NCBI GenBank assembly: GCA_937886445.1
Contig: CALGBY010000125.1
Span: 1 to 10,285 of the forward strand
Source: an uncultured Clostridia bacterium
GTDB lineage: Bacteria; Bacillota; Clostridia; Christensenellales; Aristaeellaceae
Reading direction: 5' to 3'
Length of the DNA stretch: 10,285 nt
Position numbers and translations under genes: made by a program. This document shows, one piece after another, positions 1 to 6,356 of the stretch; the stretch's first letter is position 1, and each line of letters opens with the position of its first letter. A model generated the notes under the pieces. That model made no database searches. It had not been told where the DNA came from and saw only the letters and a program-made list of their open reading frames with translations.

Positions 1-37
1 AGGTCCTGCCCCGCCCGCTTCTCGCGAGCGCTTGAAT

Positions 38-66
38 ATAATAACACTTCTCCCCACTCCTGTCAA
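38..66 (-). promoter_or_regulatory. Near-consensus sigma-A promoter firing leftward out of the window
   Basis: On the minus strand a perfect -35 TTGACA (66-61) is followed by a 17-nt spacer and a -10 TATTAT (43-38). The predicted start is near position 31. The sequence upstream of the -35 is A/T rich, like an UP element. The first transcribed bases include the palindrome CTCGCGAG (21-28) and then a G-rich stretch. The gene served lies left of base 1 and cannot be identified. Confidence 0.75.
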
Positions 67-151
67 CACTTTTTTTCGCGGATTTTCACATTTTTAAAAT
101 TTCTTTTGAATACACAAACTTATTTTTCGCAAGAGCTCATTCTGTACGCAA

Positions 152-196
152 TTATACGAACATTTACTTGTTTGGCATTGTGTTATGTTCACAATT
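152..196. promoter_or_regulatory. Inverted PurBox-like pair upstream of the leftward promoter
   Basis: Site 1 (152-164, plus strand) contains ATACGAACATT and matches the Bacillota PurR box AWWWCCGAACWWT at 11 of 13 positions. Site 2 (184-196, minus strand) contains TTGTGAACAT and matches at 10 of 13. The sites face each other with 19 nt between them. The 9-mer TACGAACAT recurs in the pair in front of guaA with similar geometry. The match was made by eye against a remembered consensus; PurR binding is inferred. Confidence 0.35.
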
Positions 197-311
197 GCCC
201 TTGCGGTTTTCTGCTTTATCCGCTCTGTTTGCCGTACCGCTCCGCCTTTTCCGTGCCATTTTTTTGCTTTCCGGGGTGCATCATACGGCATGAGCCGCGG
301 GCAGATCCCGC

Positions 312-364
312 GCAAAAAAGCAGCCGGAAGGGGGGGCTGCCGCCCCGTCCCGGCTGCTTTTTGC
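312..364 (-). terminator. Rho-independent terminator of the GH43 gene
   Basis: Read on the minus strand, a GCAGCCGG/CCGGCTGC stem (arms at 350-357 and 320-327) encloses a second G/C-rich hairpin and is followed by six T (319-314). It lies about 45 nt after the GH43 stop. The other side carries five T, so it could also stop transcription arriving from the left. Confidence 0.8.
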
Positions 365-402
365 AAGTATTCCGATAATATCGGTGTCACGCCGCACGAT
401 CT

Positions 403-1863
403 TTACTGTTCTCCGTCTGCCTCCGCTTCCCCATTAAAGGTAAAGCGGTCAAATACGCATACCTCCCCTTCCTCATCGGAAAGAAATTCAAAATACACGG
501 CATGCTTGCCCACGATACCGCAGGTGACCGGTACCGTTTTTTCATATTCATCCGGCAAAAGCTCCGCGGAGGCGATCACTCTGCCCCGCCGGGAATCCGC
601 TCTCACATTCATCCTCAGCGCTTTATGCCGCCCCAGCACAGCCGTTACGCTCACGGGCGTGTTCGCGCCGAACTGCAGATAACGGAAGCCCACCGTACTG
701 CCGCCCGACAGCCCCGCCACCGGGGTAGAGATATCCTCTCTTTTTTCATAGCCGGGCACCACATAAGCGCGGGTGGTACTTCCGGAAATATGACAGGCAT
801 AGCCGGCGGAGATCCACTTGAAGGCATCCAGCCCGTTCACATGCGCGCCCTGAGAAGTCATTTCGACCACCGTCTGAGAAACCGGCTCGCCGTCCAGATA
901 ACGGATCTTTCCGATATAGAGCCTGCCGTCGCTTCCGAGCGCCGCGTCCACCGGCTCCAGCATGGCCTGACGCGAAAATTCGTTCAGGCCTGTCTGGCGG
1001 TGATAAAAAATGTACCACTGCCCGTTCACGCAGGCAAGAGACCCGTGATTGTTGCCCCACTGATAGGTCATCCTGCCGTGGCCTTCCGCGTCCTTCAGTA
1101 TCTCACCGCCGTTGAAGGAGATATCTCCGCCGTCCAGGAAGGGTCCAAAGGGAGAATCTGAATATTTATAGGAAAGAAAGCCGTTGTTCGGCGTATACAC
1201 GCCCAGCTCCGGGATCGGCTTTTCATAGCGTTTGGAATACAGGTATACATATTTCCCCAGTACCTTACGCGGGCTGGAAGCCTCAAAGAAGGCATCCAGC
1301 AGAGAAATATGCCCGTCATCCACAGGGTTCCACGGGCAGGTGGAATGTCCCATCGGATGATCCACCTGTGTTTCCTCCTTTATGGTCGCCATATCATCGC
1401 AGAGCTCCGCGATATGGCAGGGAGCGGCGCAGCCGCCCCAATACGCGTACACCCTTCCGTCATCATCCACCAGGATGCCGGGGTCAAAGCCCAGCTTTGT
1501 GGGCACGGGATCGCAAAACGGGCCCCACGGGGTAGGAGAGCTTGCCACAACGATCAGAGAGCCCTTTCTTTCCGCCGCGTACAGATAGAAGGTATCCCCC
1601 TTCCTGACGACATCCGGAGCATAAAGCACACTGTCATAGTGTGTTTCATAGGCGATGCCGTGACAGGTCCATTGCGTAAGATCGCTGACGGGGGCGGACC
1701 ACACCGTGTAATCACGCCCGCAGTATTCATCGCGCAGGGTATCATGGCTGCCGTAAACATATACCCTTTTTTCACCGTTGTACTCGAATACACGCGGTTC
1801 CCCGTCCGGCACATGCTCCCACAGCGGCATATAGGGGTTGGCTCCGCGGATATATTCCTTCAT
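403..1863 (-). CDS. Glycoside hydrolase family 43 protein (arabinosidase/xylosidase type) with C-terminal CBM6-like domain
   Basis: A 486-residue protein without a signal peptide or membrane segment, so probably cytoplasmic and acting on imported arabino- or xylo-oligosaccharides. Residues about 10-335 form a GH43 five-bladed propeller. The opening motif is DGEPRVF (20-26), where E22 occupies the usual general-base position; as I recall this DGEP form is normal for one GH43 branch. YAPDV (81-85) and FDPGILVDDDG (126-136, D127 as pKa modulator) follow, then FFEASSPR (192-199, E194 as likely general acid) and a GNNHGS...WYIFYHRQ block. Residues about 345-480 resemble a beta-sandwich CBM6-type module (GFRYLQFG). 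The start at 1863 was chosen because AAGGAG lies just upstream; an in-frame ATG at 1890 has no ribosome binding site. The gene follows ppx behind a hairpin terminator and has no obvious promoter of its own. Family assignment is firm; substrate is not known. Confidence 0.88.
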   Translation of the reverse strand: MKEYIRGANPYMPLWEHVPDGEPRVFEYNGEKRVYVYGSHDTLRDEYCGRDYTVWSAPVSDLTQWTCHGIAYETHYDSVLYAPDVVRKGDTFYLYAAERKGSLIVVASSPTPWGPFCDPVPTKLGFDPGILVDDDGRVYAYWGGCAAPCHIAELCDDMATIKEETQVDHPMGHSTCPWNPVDDGHISLLDAFFEASSPRKVLGKYVYLYSKRYEKPIPELGVYTPNNGFLSYKYSDSPFGPFLDGGDISFNGGEILKDAEGHGRMTYQWGNNHGSLACVNGQWYIFYHRQTGLNEFSRQAMLEPVDAALGSDGRLYIGKIRYLDGEPVSQTVVEMTSQGAHVNGLDAFKWISAGYACHISGSTTRAYVVPGYEKREDISTPVAGLSGGSTVGFRYLQFGANTPVSVTAVLGRHKALRMNVRADSRRGRVIASAELLPDEYEKTVPVTCGIVGKHAVYFEFLSDEEGEVCVFDRFTFNGEAEADGEQ

Positions 1864-1903
1864 AGCTTTTCTCCTTTGCTTCGTCTTCATTCCGTTTCCG
1901 ATA

Positions 1904-1940
1904 TAACAAAGGGGATCCCGCGCTGCATCGCGGCTCCCCT
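1904..1940 (-). terminator. Terminator or attenuator between ppx and the GH43 gene
   Basis: Read on the minus strand, a stem of AGGGGA and CCGCG pairs with CGCGG and TCCCCT around the loop ATGCAG, with a 1x2 internal loop. It begins seven bases after the ppx stop and is followed by TTTGTT. The interrupted T-tract predicts incomplete termination. Because no good promoter is seen before the GH43 start, read-through may supply its transcription. Confidence 0.65.
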
Positions 1941-1946
1941 AAAAAA

Positions 1947-2840
1947 TCAGATTTCCGGTGCCTGCTTCAGCAGATAGCCGTCCAGAATGGTCCTGTCCGA
2001 TACCGTCACGCTGTCAAAGCCCAGCAATTCCATGGACGCGATCAGTATGCACAGCCCGTGCGGCATATGCTTTACCCTGGTCACAGGCAGGCCGGGCACC
2101 GAAGCGCGTTCCTCCTCCGACATACCGGCAAGCATATCCAGCTGCTCACGCGCGGTATCCAGCGATACCGTCATGCCCTCCGCATCCTCAAAGGCCGGAT
2201 AATATCCGTGCATGATCGCCGCGGCGGTGGTGCAGGTGCCTCCCAGGCCGATCATCTTTTCCGCCTTCGGAAAACGGAGCATTTCCTCCGCCGCGGGCGT
2301 CAGCGTTTCCTTCGCGATGGCCAGTGCTTTTTCCGCGTCCCGCGCGCTGTTGATGCCGGTGCTCTTCAGCAGCCGGGAAGCCCCCATCTGCGTGCTTTTC
2401 ACATACAGGATCTCCCCGTTCACGCCCCGTGTGTATTCTGTAGAGCCTCCGCCGATATCCATCACAGCCCGGTCATTTTTCCCGGCAGCAGCAAAGAAGG
2501 AGCAGGTCGCTTCCTCCTCGCCCGATATCACGCGCAGGTTAAGCCCCGTGCGTTCCCGGATCATCCGTTCAAACTCATCCGCGTTTTTCGCGTCTCTGGT
2601 AGCCGAGGTAGCCAGCAGAGTTATCTCATCCGCCCCGCGGCTTTCCGCCTCCAGCTTCATCGCGCTCAGGGCACGAACGGTGCGTTCCATCGCCTCCGTG
2701 TCCAGCGCGCCGTCCTCTCCCAGCGCCATGAACAGGCGCGTTTCCGAGCGGCCCATGTAACGGTTTTCCAGAGTTATCCCGCAATCTGCCACCAGCAGCC
2801 TGGTAGAGTTGCTCCCGATCGCAATCACAGCCTTTTTCAT
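1947..2840 (-). CDS. Ppx/GppA-family phosphatase (exopolyphosphatase / pppGpp phosphohydrolase)
   Basis: A 297-residue cytoplasmic protein of the short, two-domain Ppx/GppA class (ASKHA fold). Members cut terminal phosphates from polyphosphate or from pppGpp. The N-terminal phosphate-binding loop is IAIGSNSTRLL (6-16). The acidic catalytic region includes SGEEEA (106-111). The second loop MDIGGGSTEY (127-136) supplies D128 and E135. A third glycine-rich loop, GLGGTCTTAAAI, is at 198-209. The HD-type C-terminal extension of E. coli Ppx is absent, as in other short members. GGAGGG sits six bases before the start. The start overlaps the stop of the preceding FtsB/DivIC-like gene in ATGA, so the two are translationally coupled. 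Ppx and GppA activities cannot be separated from sequence alone. Confidence 0.9.
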   Translation of the reverse strand: MKKAVIAIGSNSTRLLVADCGITLENRYMGRSETRLFMALGEDGALDTEAMERTVRALSAMKLEAESRGADEITLLATSATRDAKNADEFERMIRERTGLNLRVISGEEEATCSFFAAAGKNDRAVMDIGGGSTEYTRGVNGEILYVKSTQMGASRLLKSTGINSARDAEKALAIAKETLTPAAEEMLRFPKAEKMIGLGGTCTTAAAIMHGYYPAFEDAEGMTVSLDTAREQLDMLAGMSEEERASVPGLPVTRVKHMPHGLCILIASMELLGFDSVTVSDRTILDGYLLKQAPEI

Positions 2841-3157
2841 GGTGTTCCCTCCTGCATCATAGCCGGGTCGTCATAGAGGATCTCTTTGTTCACAATCACA
2901 TAGCGGATATCGCCCTTGTTCTGATAGCCGAACTCCTTGGCGCGGTTGATGATATACTGCTTGGTTTTCGCGTTGAAAAGCTCTTCATAGCGGTCACTGT
3001 TGATCGCCTGCTCCTCCACATATTCATTTCTGGCTGCTTCCAGTTCCTTTTCAAGCGGATCGGCGCTTCTGTTCTGTGTTCGGATGATCAAAAGCCCGAT
3101 GGCCGCGATCACGAAAACGGCAAGCAGCAGCATAGGCACAGACGCTTTCTTTTTCAT
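2837..3157 (-). CDS. FtsB/DivIC-like septum formation initiator protein
   Basis: A 106-residue single-pass membrane protein. A short basic N-terminus (MKKK) is followed by a hydrophobic segment at about 7-25, a charged helical stretch likely to form a coiled coil (about 33-61), and a C-terminal YIINRAKEFGYQNKGD region (68-83) of the DivIC/FtsB kind. This family bridges FtsL-type partners to the septal peptidoglycan machinery. The start at 3157 is preceded by GGAG at nine bases. An upstream in-frame ATG at 3199 lies about four bases from the predicted transcription start and lacks a ribosome binding site, so I reject it. The ATGA overlap with ppx supports one operon. In several Bacillota an S1-domain gene stands between these two; here it is missing. 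The overall family call is good; exact orthology to divIC or ftsB is uncertain. Confidence 0.75.
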   Translation of the reverse strand: MKKKASVPMLLLAVFVIAAIGLLIIRTQNRSADPLEKELEAARNEYVEEQAINSDRYEELFNAKTKQYIINRAKEFGYQNKGDIRYVIVNKEILYDDPAMMQEGTP

Positions 3158-3209
3158 ACAGACTGTCTCCGGCGCGCGCCCGGTACGGCGCGCTTTCATT
3201 TATGGATAT

Positions 3210-3238
3210 ATTATACTTTTTCTTTTCCGTTTTTGCAA
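3210..3238 (-). promoter_or_regulatory. Sigma-A promoter for the FtsB/DivIC-like-ppx operon
   Basis: On the minus strand TTGCAA (3238-3233), a 17-nt spacer and TATAAT (3215-3210). The predicted start near 3203 leaves a leader of about 45 nt to the start at 3157, which helps decide that start codon. It lies in the short gap after the flavoprotein gene, where I see no clear terminator. Confidence 0.8.
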
Positions 3239-3257
3239 GAGCCGGGCCCGATATTTA

Positions 3258-4460
3258 TCACGGACGCGCGGCATTTTCTCCCGCGGCCAGCCCGCTCAGG
3301 AAGGCGAACTGCAGGTTGAAGCCGCCGCAATCCCCGTCCACATCCAGCATTTCCCCGCAGGCGTACAGCCCGGGCACGCTTTTGCTTTCCATTGTAAAGG
3401 GGTCAAACGCGTCCGTGCGCAGCCCGCCGGCCGTTACCTGGGCATGGTCAAAGGAACGCGTTCCCTTTACCCGCAGCGGAAAAGCCGTCAGCTGCTCCGC
3501 CAGCCTGCCAAGCGGCACATTTTTCAACCTTTCACGTAGCAAAGCAGGCAGCAGGCCCACAAGCAGATCATCTCCGAAGCACGCCCTGCGCTCGCTGAGC
3601 AGCGCGCGAACGCGTTCGGTCGAGACGGACATCTGATGCGGAGACGGTTCAAAATGCCTGTATTGTCTGAGATCCGCAAACAGCATGGGCGCGAAATCCA
3701 CATACAGTATCAGTTCCCGGCCGGCATATTCCCCGGCCTTCCTCGCCAGCTGCATCGCGCACACACCGCTGATCCCGTCCCTGGCGAACAGCGCCTCCCC
3801 CACAGCAGCGTCCAGCGCTTTCTCACCCAGGCACAGCGTAAGCCCGGCGGGGCATCTCAGCCCGGAAAGCCCGCTCACATCGCGCTGATCCGTCTCGATA
3901 CCGCAAAGCGCGGGGCGCGGCGGCACAAGCGCATGCCCCATTTCCGTCATCAGGCGGTAGGAGGAACCGTCATGGCCCAGATTGATCCCCGCCATTCCTC
4001 CGCAGCAGCAGATCACGCGCTCCGCCGTGAACCGTTCCTCTCCCGAAAAAACATCAAAGCCGTTATCCGTTCTTCGGATCTCCGTCACGGTGTGCCCGTA
4101 AAGCACCCGCGCGCCGCAGCGCCGCACGGCGTTCATCAGGGCCTCCAGCACCGCCTGACTCTGAGCGCAGGCCGGGTAGACCCTGCCCGCTTCCTCCTCG
4201 GCAAGCAAAATACCGGCATGCTCAAGAAAACGCTGTACCGCGCCGGGACGGGACGCGAAAAGTGTTTCCGCGAAATCACGCCCGCCGAAATAGGCCGGAG
4301 CACCCGTATTCATCACATTGCAGCGCCCGTTTCCGGCAGCCAGCAGCTTTCTGCCCGGGCGGGCCGCGCTTTCCAGCACGGTCACCTTCGCGCCGTGTTC
4401 CGCCGCCGCAACAGCGGCCGCCAGGCCGGAGGCGCCGGCCCCGATCACGATCACCCTCAT
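3258..4460 (-). CDS. HI0933/BaiN-family FAD-dependent oxidoreductase
   Basis: A 400-residue flavoprotein, usual length for the HI0933-like (YhiN/BaiN, formerly aminoacetone oxidase-like) family. The N-terminal Rossmann fold has GAGASG (7-12) for FAD and an acidic residue E30 at the end of the second strand. The family signature ARPGRKLLAAGNGRCNVMN occupies 33-51. The C-terminal FAD-closing block runs from GLYACGEMLDVDGD to GGFNLQFA (about 364-386). The native substrate of most members is unknown; the Clostridium scindens member BaiN was reported to reduce bile acid intermediates, but no bai genes are visible here. The start at 4460 is preceded by AAAGGA at eight bases, whereas the ATG at 4469 directly abuts that motif. 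The gene has its own promoter and is divergent from malQ. Family is secure, reaction is not. Confidence 0.88.
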   Translation of the reverse strand: MRVIVIGAGASGLAAAVAAAEHGAKVTVLESAARPGRKLLAAGNGRCNVMNTGAPAYFGGRDFAETLFASRPGAVQRFLEHAGILLAEEEAGRVYPACAQSQAVLEALMNAVRRCGARVLYGHTVTEIRRTDNGFDVFSGEERFTAERVICCCGGMAGINLGHDGSSYRLMTEMGHALVPPRPALCGIETDQRDVSGLSGLRCPAGLTLCLGEKALDAAVGEALFARDGISGVCAMQLARKAGEYAGRELILYVDFAPMLFADLRQYRHFEPSPHQMSVSTERVRALLSERRACFGDDLLVGLLPALLRERLKNVPLGRLAEQLTAFPLRVKGTRSFDHAQVTAGGLRTDAFDPFTMESKSVPGLYACGEMLDVDGDCGGFNLQFAFLSGLAAGENAARP

Positions 4461-4492
4461 ACCGTACATCCTTTCACCGTGTTCCGTATCCT

Positions 4493-4521
4493 ATTTTACC
4501 CTTTAGCGCGGCAAAACGCAA
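4493..4521 (-). promoter_or_regulatory. Sigma-A promoter of the flavoprotein gene
   Basis: On the minus strand TTGCGT (4521-4516), a 17-nt spacer and TAAAAT (4498-4493). The predicted start is near 4486, giving a leader of about 26 nt. Confidence 0.65.
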
Positions 4522-4755
4522 CCTTATGATCCGTTCTTCAGGTGAGGCACCGATGGGGAGGTAAAACCAGACGGCACGATCCTCAAACTTATGTGATTTG
4601 CCTCCGGAAGAAGCACCGATGGGCTGTTTGAAAACGGGCCGAGACCGTAAACCTGTCTGACTCGGTTTTCAGTCCTCTCCGCGCGCCGGGGCGTTCTATC
4701 CGTTCACAGCCGTTTTCACGCCGCTGCGGGTGATTCGTTTTCTCATTGTTTCCGC
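4522..4755. other. Structured intergenic region between divergent promoters, function unknown
   Basis: No gene is supported here. It contains an 11-nt direct repeat (separate entry), a GAGGCA/TGCCTC complementary pair (4544-4549 with 4600-4605), and a long imperfect hairpin. The hairpin pairs TGAAAAC plus CGAG (4629-4644) with CTCG plus GTTTTCA (4661-4671), interrupted by a four-base bulge, and ends in TTTTC on the plus strand. If transcribed rightward it could be a leader of malQ with a terminator-like end. A possible -10 TATGAT at 4525-4530 exists but has only a poor -35. It could equally be a set of operator sites for the two divergent genes. Confidence 0.35.
4547..4623. repeat. Direct repeat GCACCGATGGG, two copies 66 nt apart
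   Basis: Exact 11-nt copies lie at 4547-4557 and 4613-4623. With two or three flanking bases they extend to GA(G/A)GCACCGATGGG. They sit in the intergenic region between the flavoprotein promoter and the malQ promoter. They may be operator sites or matching arms of an RNA structure. Confidence 0.6.
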
Positions 4756-4784
4756 TTTTCATCTTACGCAAACTATGATATACT
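4756..4784 (+). promoter_or_regulatory. malQ: Probable promoter of malQ-glgP
   Basis: TTTTCA (4756-4761), a 17-nt spacer and TATACT (4779-4784). The -35 matches four of six consensus bases and the -10 five of six. A start near 4791 would give a leader of about 96 nt. Confidence 0.5.
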
Positions 4785-4804
4785 TATACAGGAAAAAACT
4801 GCAT

Positions 4805-4848
4805 GCTCCCGCGCGGCGCTGCGGCGTTTTTCCCGGCTTCGCGTGAGC
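4805..4848 (+). other. GC-rich hairpin in the malQ leader
   Basis: GCTCCCGCG (4805-4813) can pair with CGCGTGAGC (4840-4848) with a single mismatch. It lies in the predicted untranslated leader, ends about 38 nt before the malQ start, and has no T-tract, so it is not a terminator. It may only be a transcript-stabilising structure. Confidence 0.35.
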
Positions 4849-4886
4849 GGGGCGGCAATGCATAAAGAAACAGAGGAGAGGATCCT

Positions 4887-6356
4887 ATGCGTGAAAGCGG
4901 AATACTGATGCATATCACTTCCCTGCCCGGGCGGGGAGGGATCGGCACTCTGGGCAGAGAGGCCTATGAATTTGTCGATTTTCTTGAAAAAAGCGGTGTA
5001 AAGGTATGGCAGGTGCTGCCCATCGGCCCTACCGGCTACGGAGAAAGCCCCTATCAGAGCGGCTCGACCTTCGCGGGCAATCCCCTGCTGATCGATCTGG
5101 AGACCCTGTGGGATCAGGGCCTGCTGGACGGAAAAGCCATTTTTTCCATGCCCTGCGAAAGCAAGGTGGATTTTGAGACCGTAAAGCAGAAAAAGGAACA
5201 GGCCCTGCGCGCCTGCTTTGAAAAAAGCTACACGAAGGTGAAAACACAGGTGGCCGATTATCTGGCCCGCACGCCCTGGCTGGAGGACTATGCCTTCTAC
5301 GCCGCGCTGAAAAGCCATTTTGAGCTGAAAAGCTGGATGACCTGGCCCGACGAGCTTCGCCGCCGCGAAAAGGAAGCCATGCTTGTATGGAAAAAGAAGC
5401 TTCAGGATGAATTCAACTATCAGTGCTTCCTGCAGTATCTTTTTGATATGCAGTGGAACGCGCTGAAGCAGTACGCCAACAAAAAAGGCATCCGCCTGTT
5501 CGGCGACATCCCCATCTATGTGGCGGAGGACAGCGCGGACGCGTGGAGTCATCCCGAGATCTTCCAGTTTGACAAGGATCTGCGTCCCATCAAGGTAGCC
5601 GGTGTGCCGCCTGATTATTTTCAGGAGGACGGACAGCTGTGGGGCAACCCGCTGTACAACTGGAAAAAGCTGAAGCGCAAGAAGTTTGCCTGGTGGATCG
5701 ACCGGCTCGCGGGCGCCGCCGCGCGCTACGACCTGCTGAGGATCGATCACTTCATCGGCTTTGCCAATTATTACTCCGTAGACGCAGGCGCGCCCAATGC
5801 CCGCGAGGGCAAATGGATCAAGGCGCCGGGCACCAAGCTGTTCAAGCGCGTGCGCAAGCAGCTGCCGGAGCTGAACATCATCGCGGAGGATCTGGGCGAG
5901 GTAAGCCAGCGTGTGAAGGATCTGCTGGAGGACTGCGCTTTCCCCGGCATGAAGGTGCTGCAGTTTGCCTTCGGCGGAGAAGAAGACAATATGCATCTGC
6001 CGGACAACATCCCCGAGAACTGCGCCTACTATACCGGCACGCACGATAATGACCCCATTGCCGCCTACTGGGAAAAGGCCTCCGAAAAGGAGAAGGCATG
6101 GGTGCACAAAAAGCTGGGCGAATTTTCCGATGAGGAAGCGCCTGCCGTGTTTGTAAAAACCGTGATGGAAAGCAAGGCGGCGCTGGCCGTGGTGCCCGCT
6201 CAGGATCTGCTGGGGCTGGGCATCGAAAGCCGCATGAACCTGCCCGGAACGCTGGGCGGCAACTGGCTGTGGCGTATGACGGAGGAGGAATTCGCCGGTC
6301 TGAAGGGCAAGGCGGAGCTGCTGAAAACACTGCTGAAAGGAGCCGGAAGGGCATGA
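4887..6356 (+). CDS. malQ: 4-alpha-glucanotransferase (amylomaltase, GH77)
   Basis: A 489-residue cytoplasmic enzyme of normal bacterial GH77 length. It moves maltosyl and longer glucan units between 1,4-alpha-glucans and releases glucose, making chains long enough for the phosphorylase. Recognised motifs in order are SPYQSGSTFAGNPLLIDL (near 54-71), LFGDIPIYVAEDSADAW, VAGVPPDYF plus GQLWGNPLYNW, RIDHF with nucleophile D287, IIAEDLGE with acid/base E334, and TGTHDND with transition-state stabiliser D387. All three GH77 catalytic acids are present. AGGAG lies eight bases before the ATG. The stop overlaps the glgP start in ATGA, so the two are co-translated. The organisation fits a glycogen or maltodextrin degradation operon. 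I saw no branching or synthesis genes nearby. Confidence 0.96.
   Translation: MRESGILMHITSLPGRGGIGTLGREAYEFVDFLEKSGVKVWQVLPIGPTGYGESPYQSGSTFAGNPLLIDLETLWDQGLLDGKAIFSMPCESKVDFETVKQKKEQALRACFEKSYTKVKTQVADYLARTPWLEDYAFYAALKSHFELKSWMTWPDELRRREKEAMLVWKKKLQDEFNYQCFLQYLFDMQWNALKQYANKKGIRLFGDIPIYVAEDSADAWSHPEIFQFDKDLRPIKVAGVPPDYFQEDGQLWGNPLYNWKKLKRKKFAWWIDRLAGAAARYDLLRIDHFIGFANYYSVDAGAPNAREGKWIKAPGTKLFKRVRKQLPELNIIAEDLGEVSQRVKDLLEDCAFPGMKVLQFAFGGEEDNMHLPDNIPENCAYYTGTHDNDPIAAYWEKASEKEKAWVHKKLGEFSDEEAPAVFVKTVMESKAALAVVPAQDLLGLGIESRMNLPGTLGGNWLWRMTEEEFAGLKGKAELLKTLLKGAGRA

Larger units (their letters stand above)
67..402. other. Gene-free intergenic region
   Basis: No credible gene is seen here. Short open frames on both strands lack ribosome binding sites and cross the terminator. 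The region holds an AT-rich part (about 67-200) behind the leftward promoter, the PurBox-like pair at 152-196, a short GC hairpin near 298-312 (GCGGG/CCCGC), the terminator of the GH43 gene at 312-364, and a perfect 6+1+6 palindrome CCGATA-A-TATCGG at 372-384 whose role is unknown. Confidence 0.6.

Noticed and set aside
151..156. TATAAT on the minus strand as a second leftward promoter
   Set aside because: No acceptable -35 element lies 16-19 nt upstream.
94..390. Small minus-strand open frame in the left intergenic region
   Set aside because: It runs through the GH43 terminator, lacks a ribosome binding site and has no recognisable features.
403..1863. GH43 enzyme as catalytically dead because Glu replaces Asp at the general-base position
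   Set aside because: The DGEP form appears to be normal in this branch of GH43, and the other catalytic positions (D127, E194) are present.
4537..4640. Magnesium M-box riboswitch, suggested by AGGTGAGGCACC and a later GCACCGATGGG
   Set aside because: The start resembles the M-box, but the conserved closing strand (GTGCTAAAGCTC type) is missing, the spacing is wrong, and the downstream gene is not a metal transporter.
4629..4671. tRNA-like or CRISPR-like element
   Set aside because: The hairpin does not fold as a cloverleaf, there is no T-arm consensus, and there are no regularly spaced repeats.
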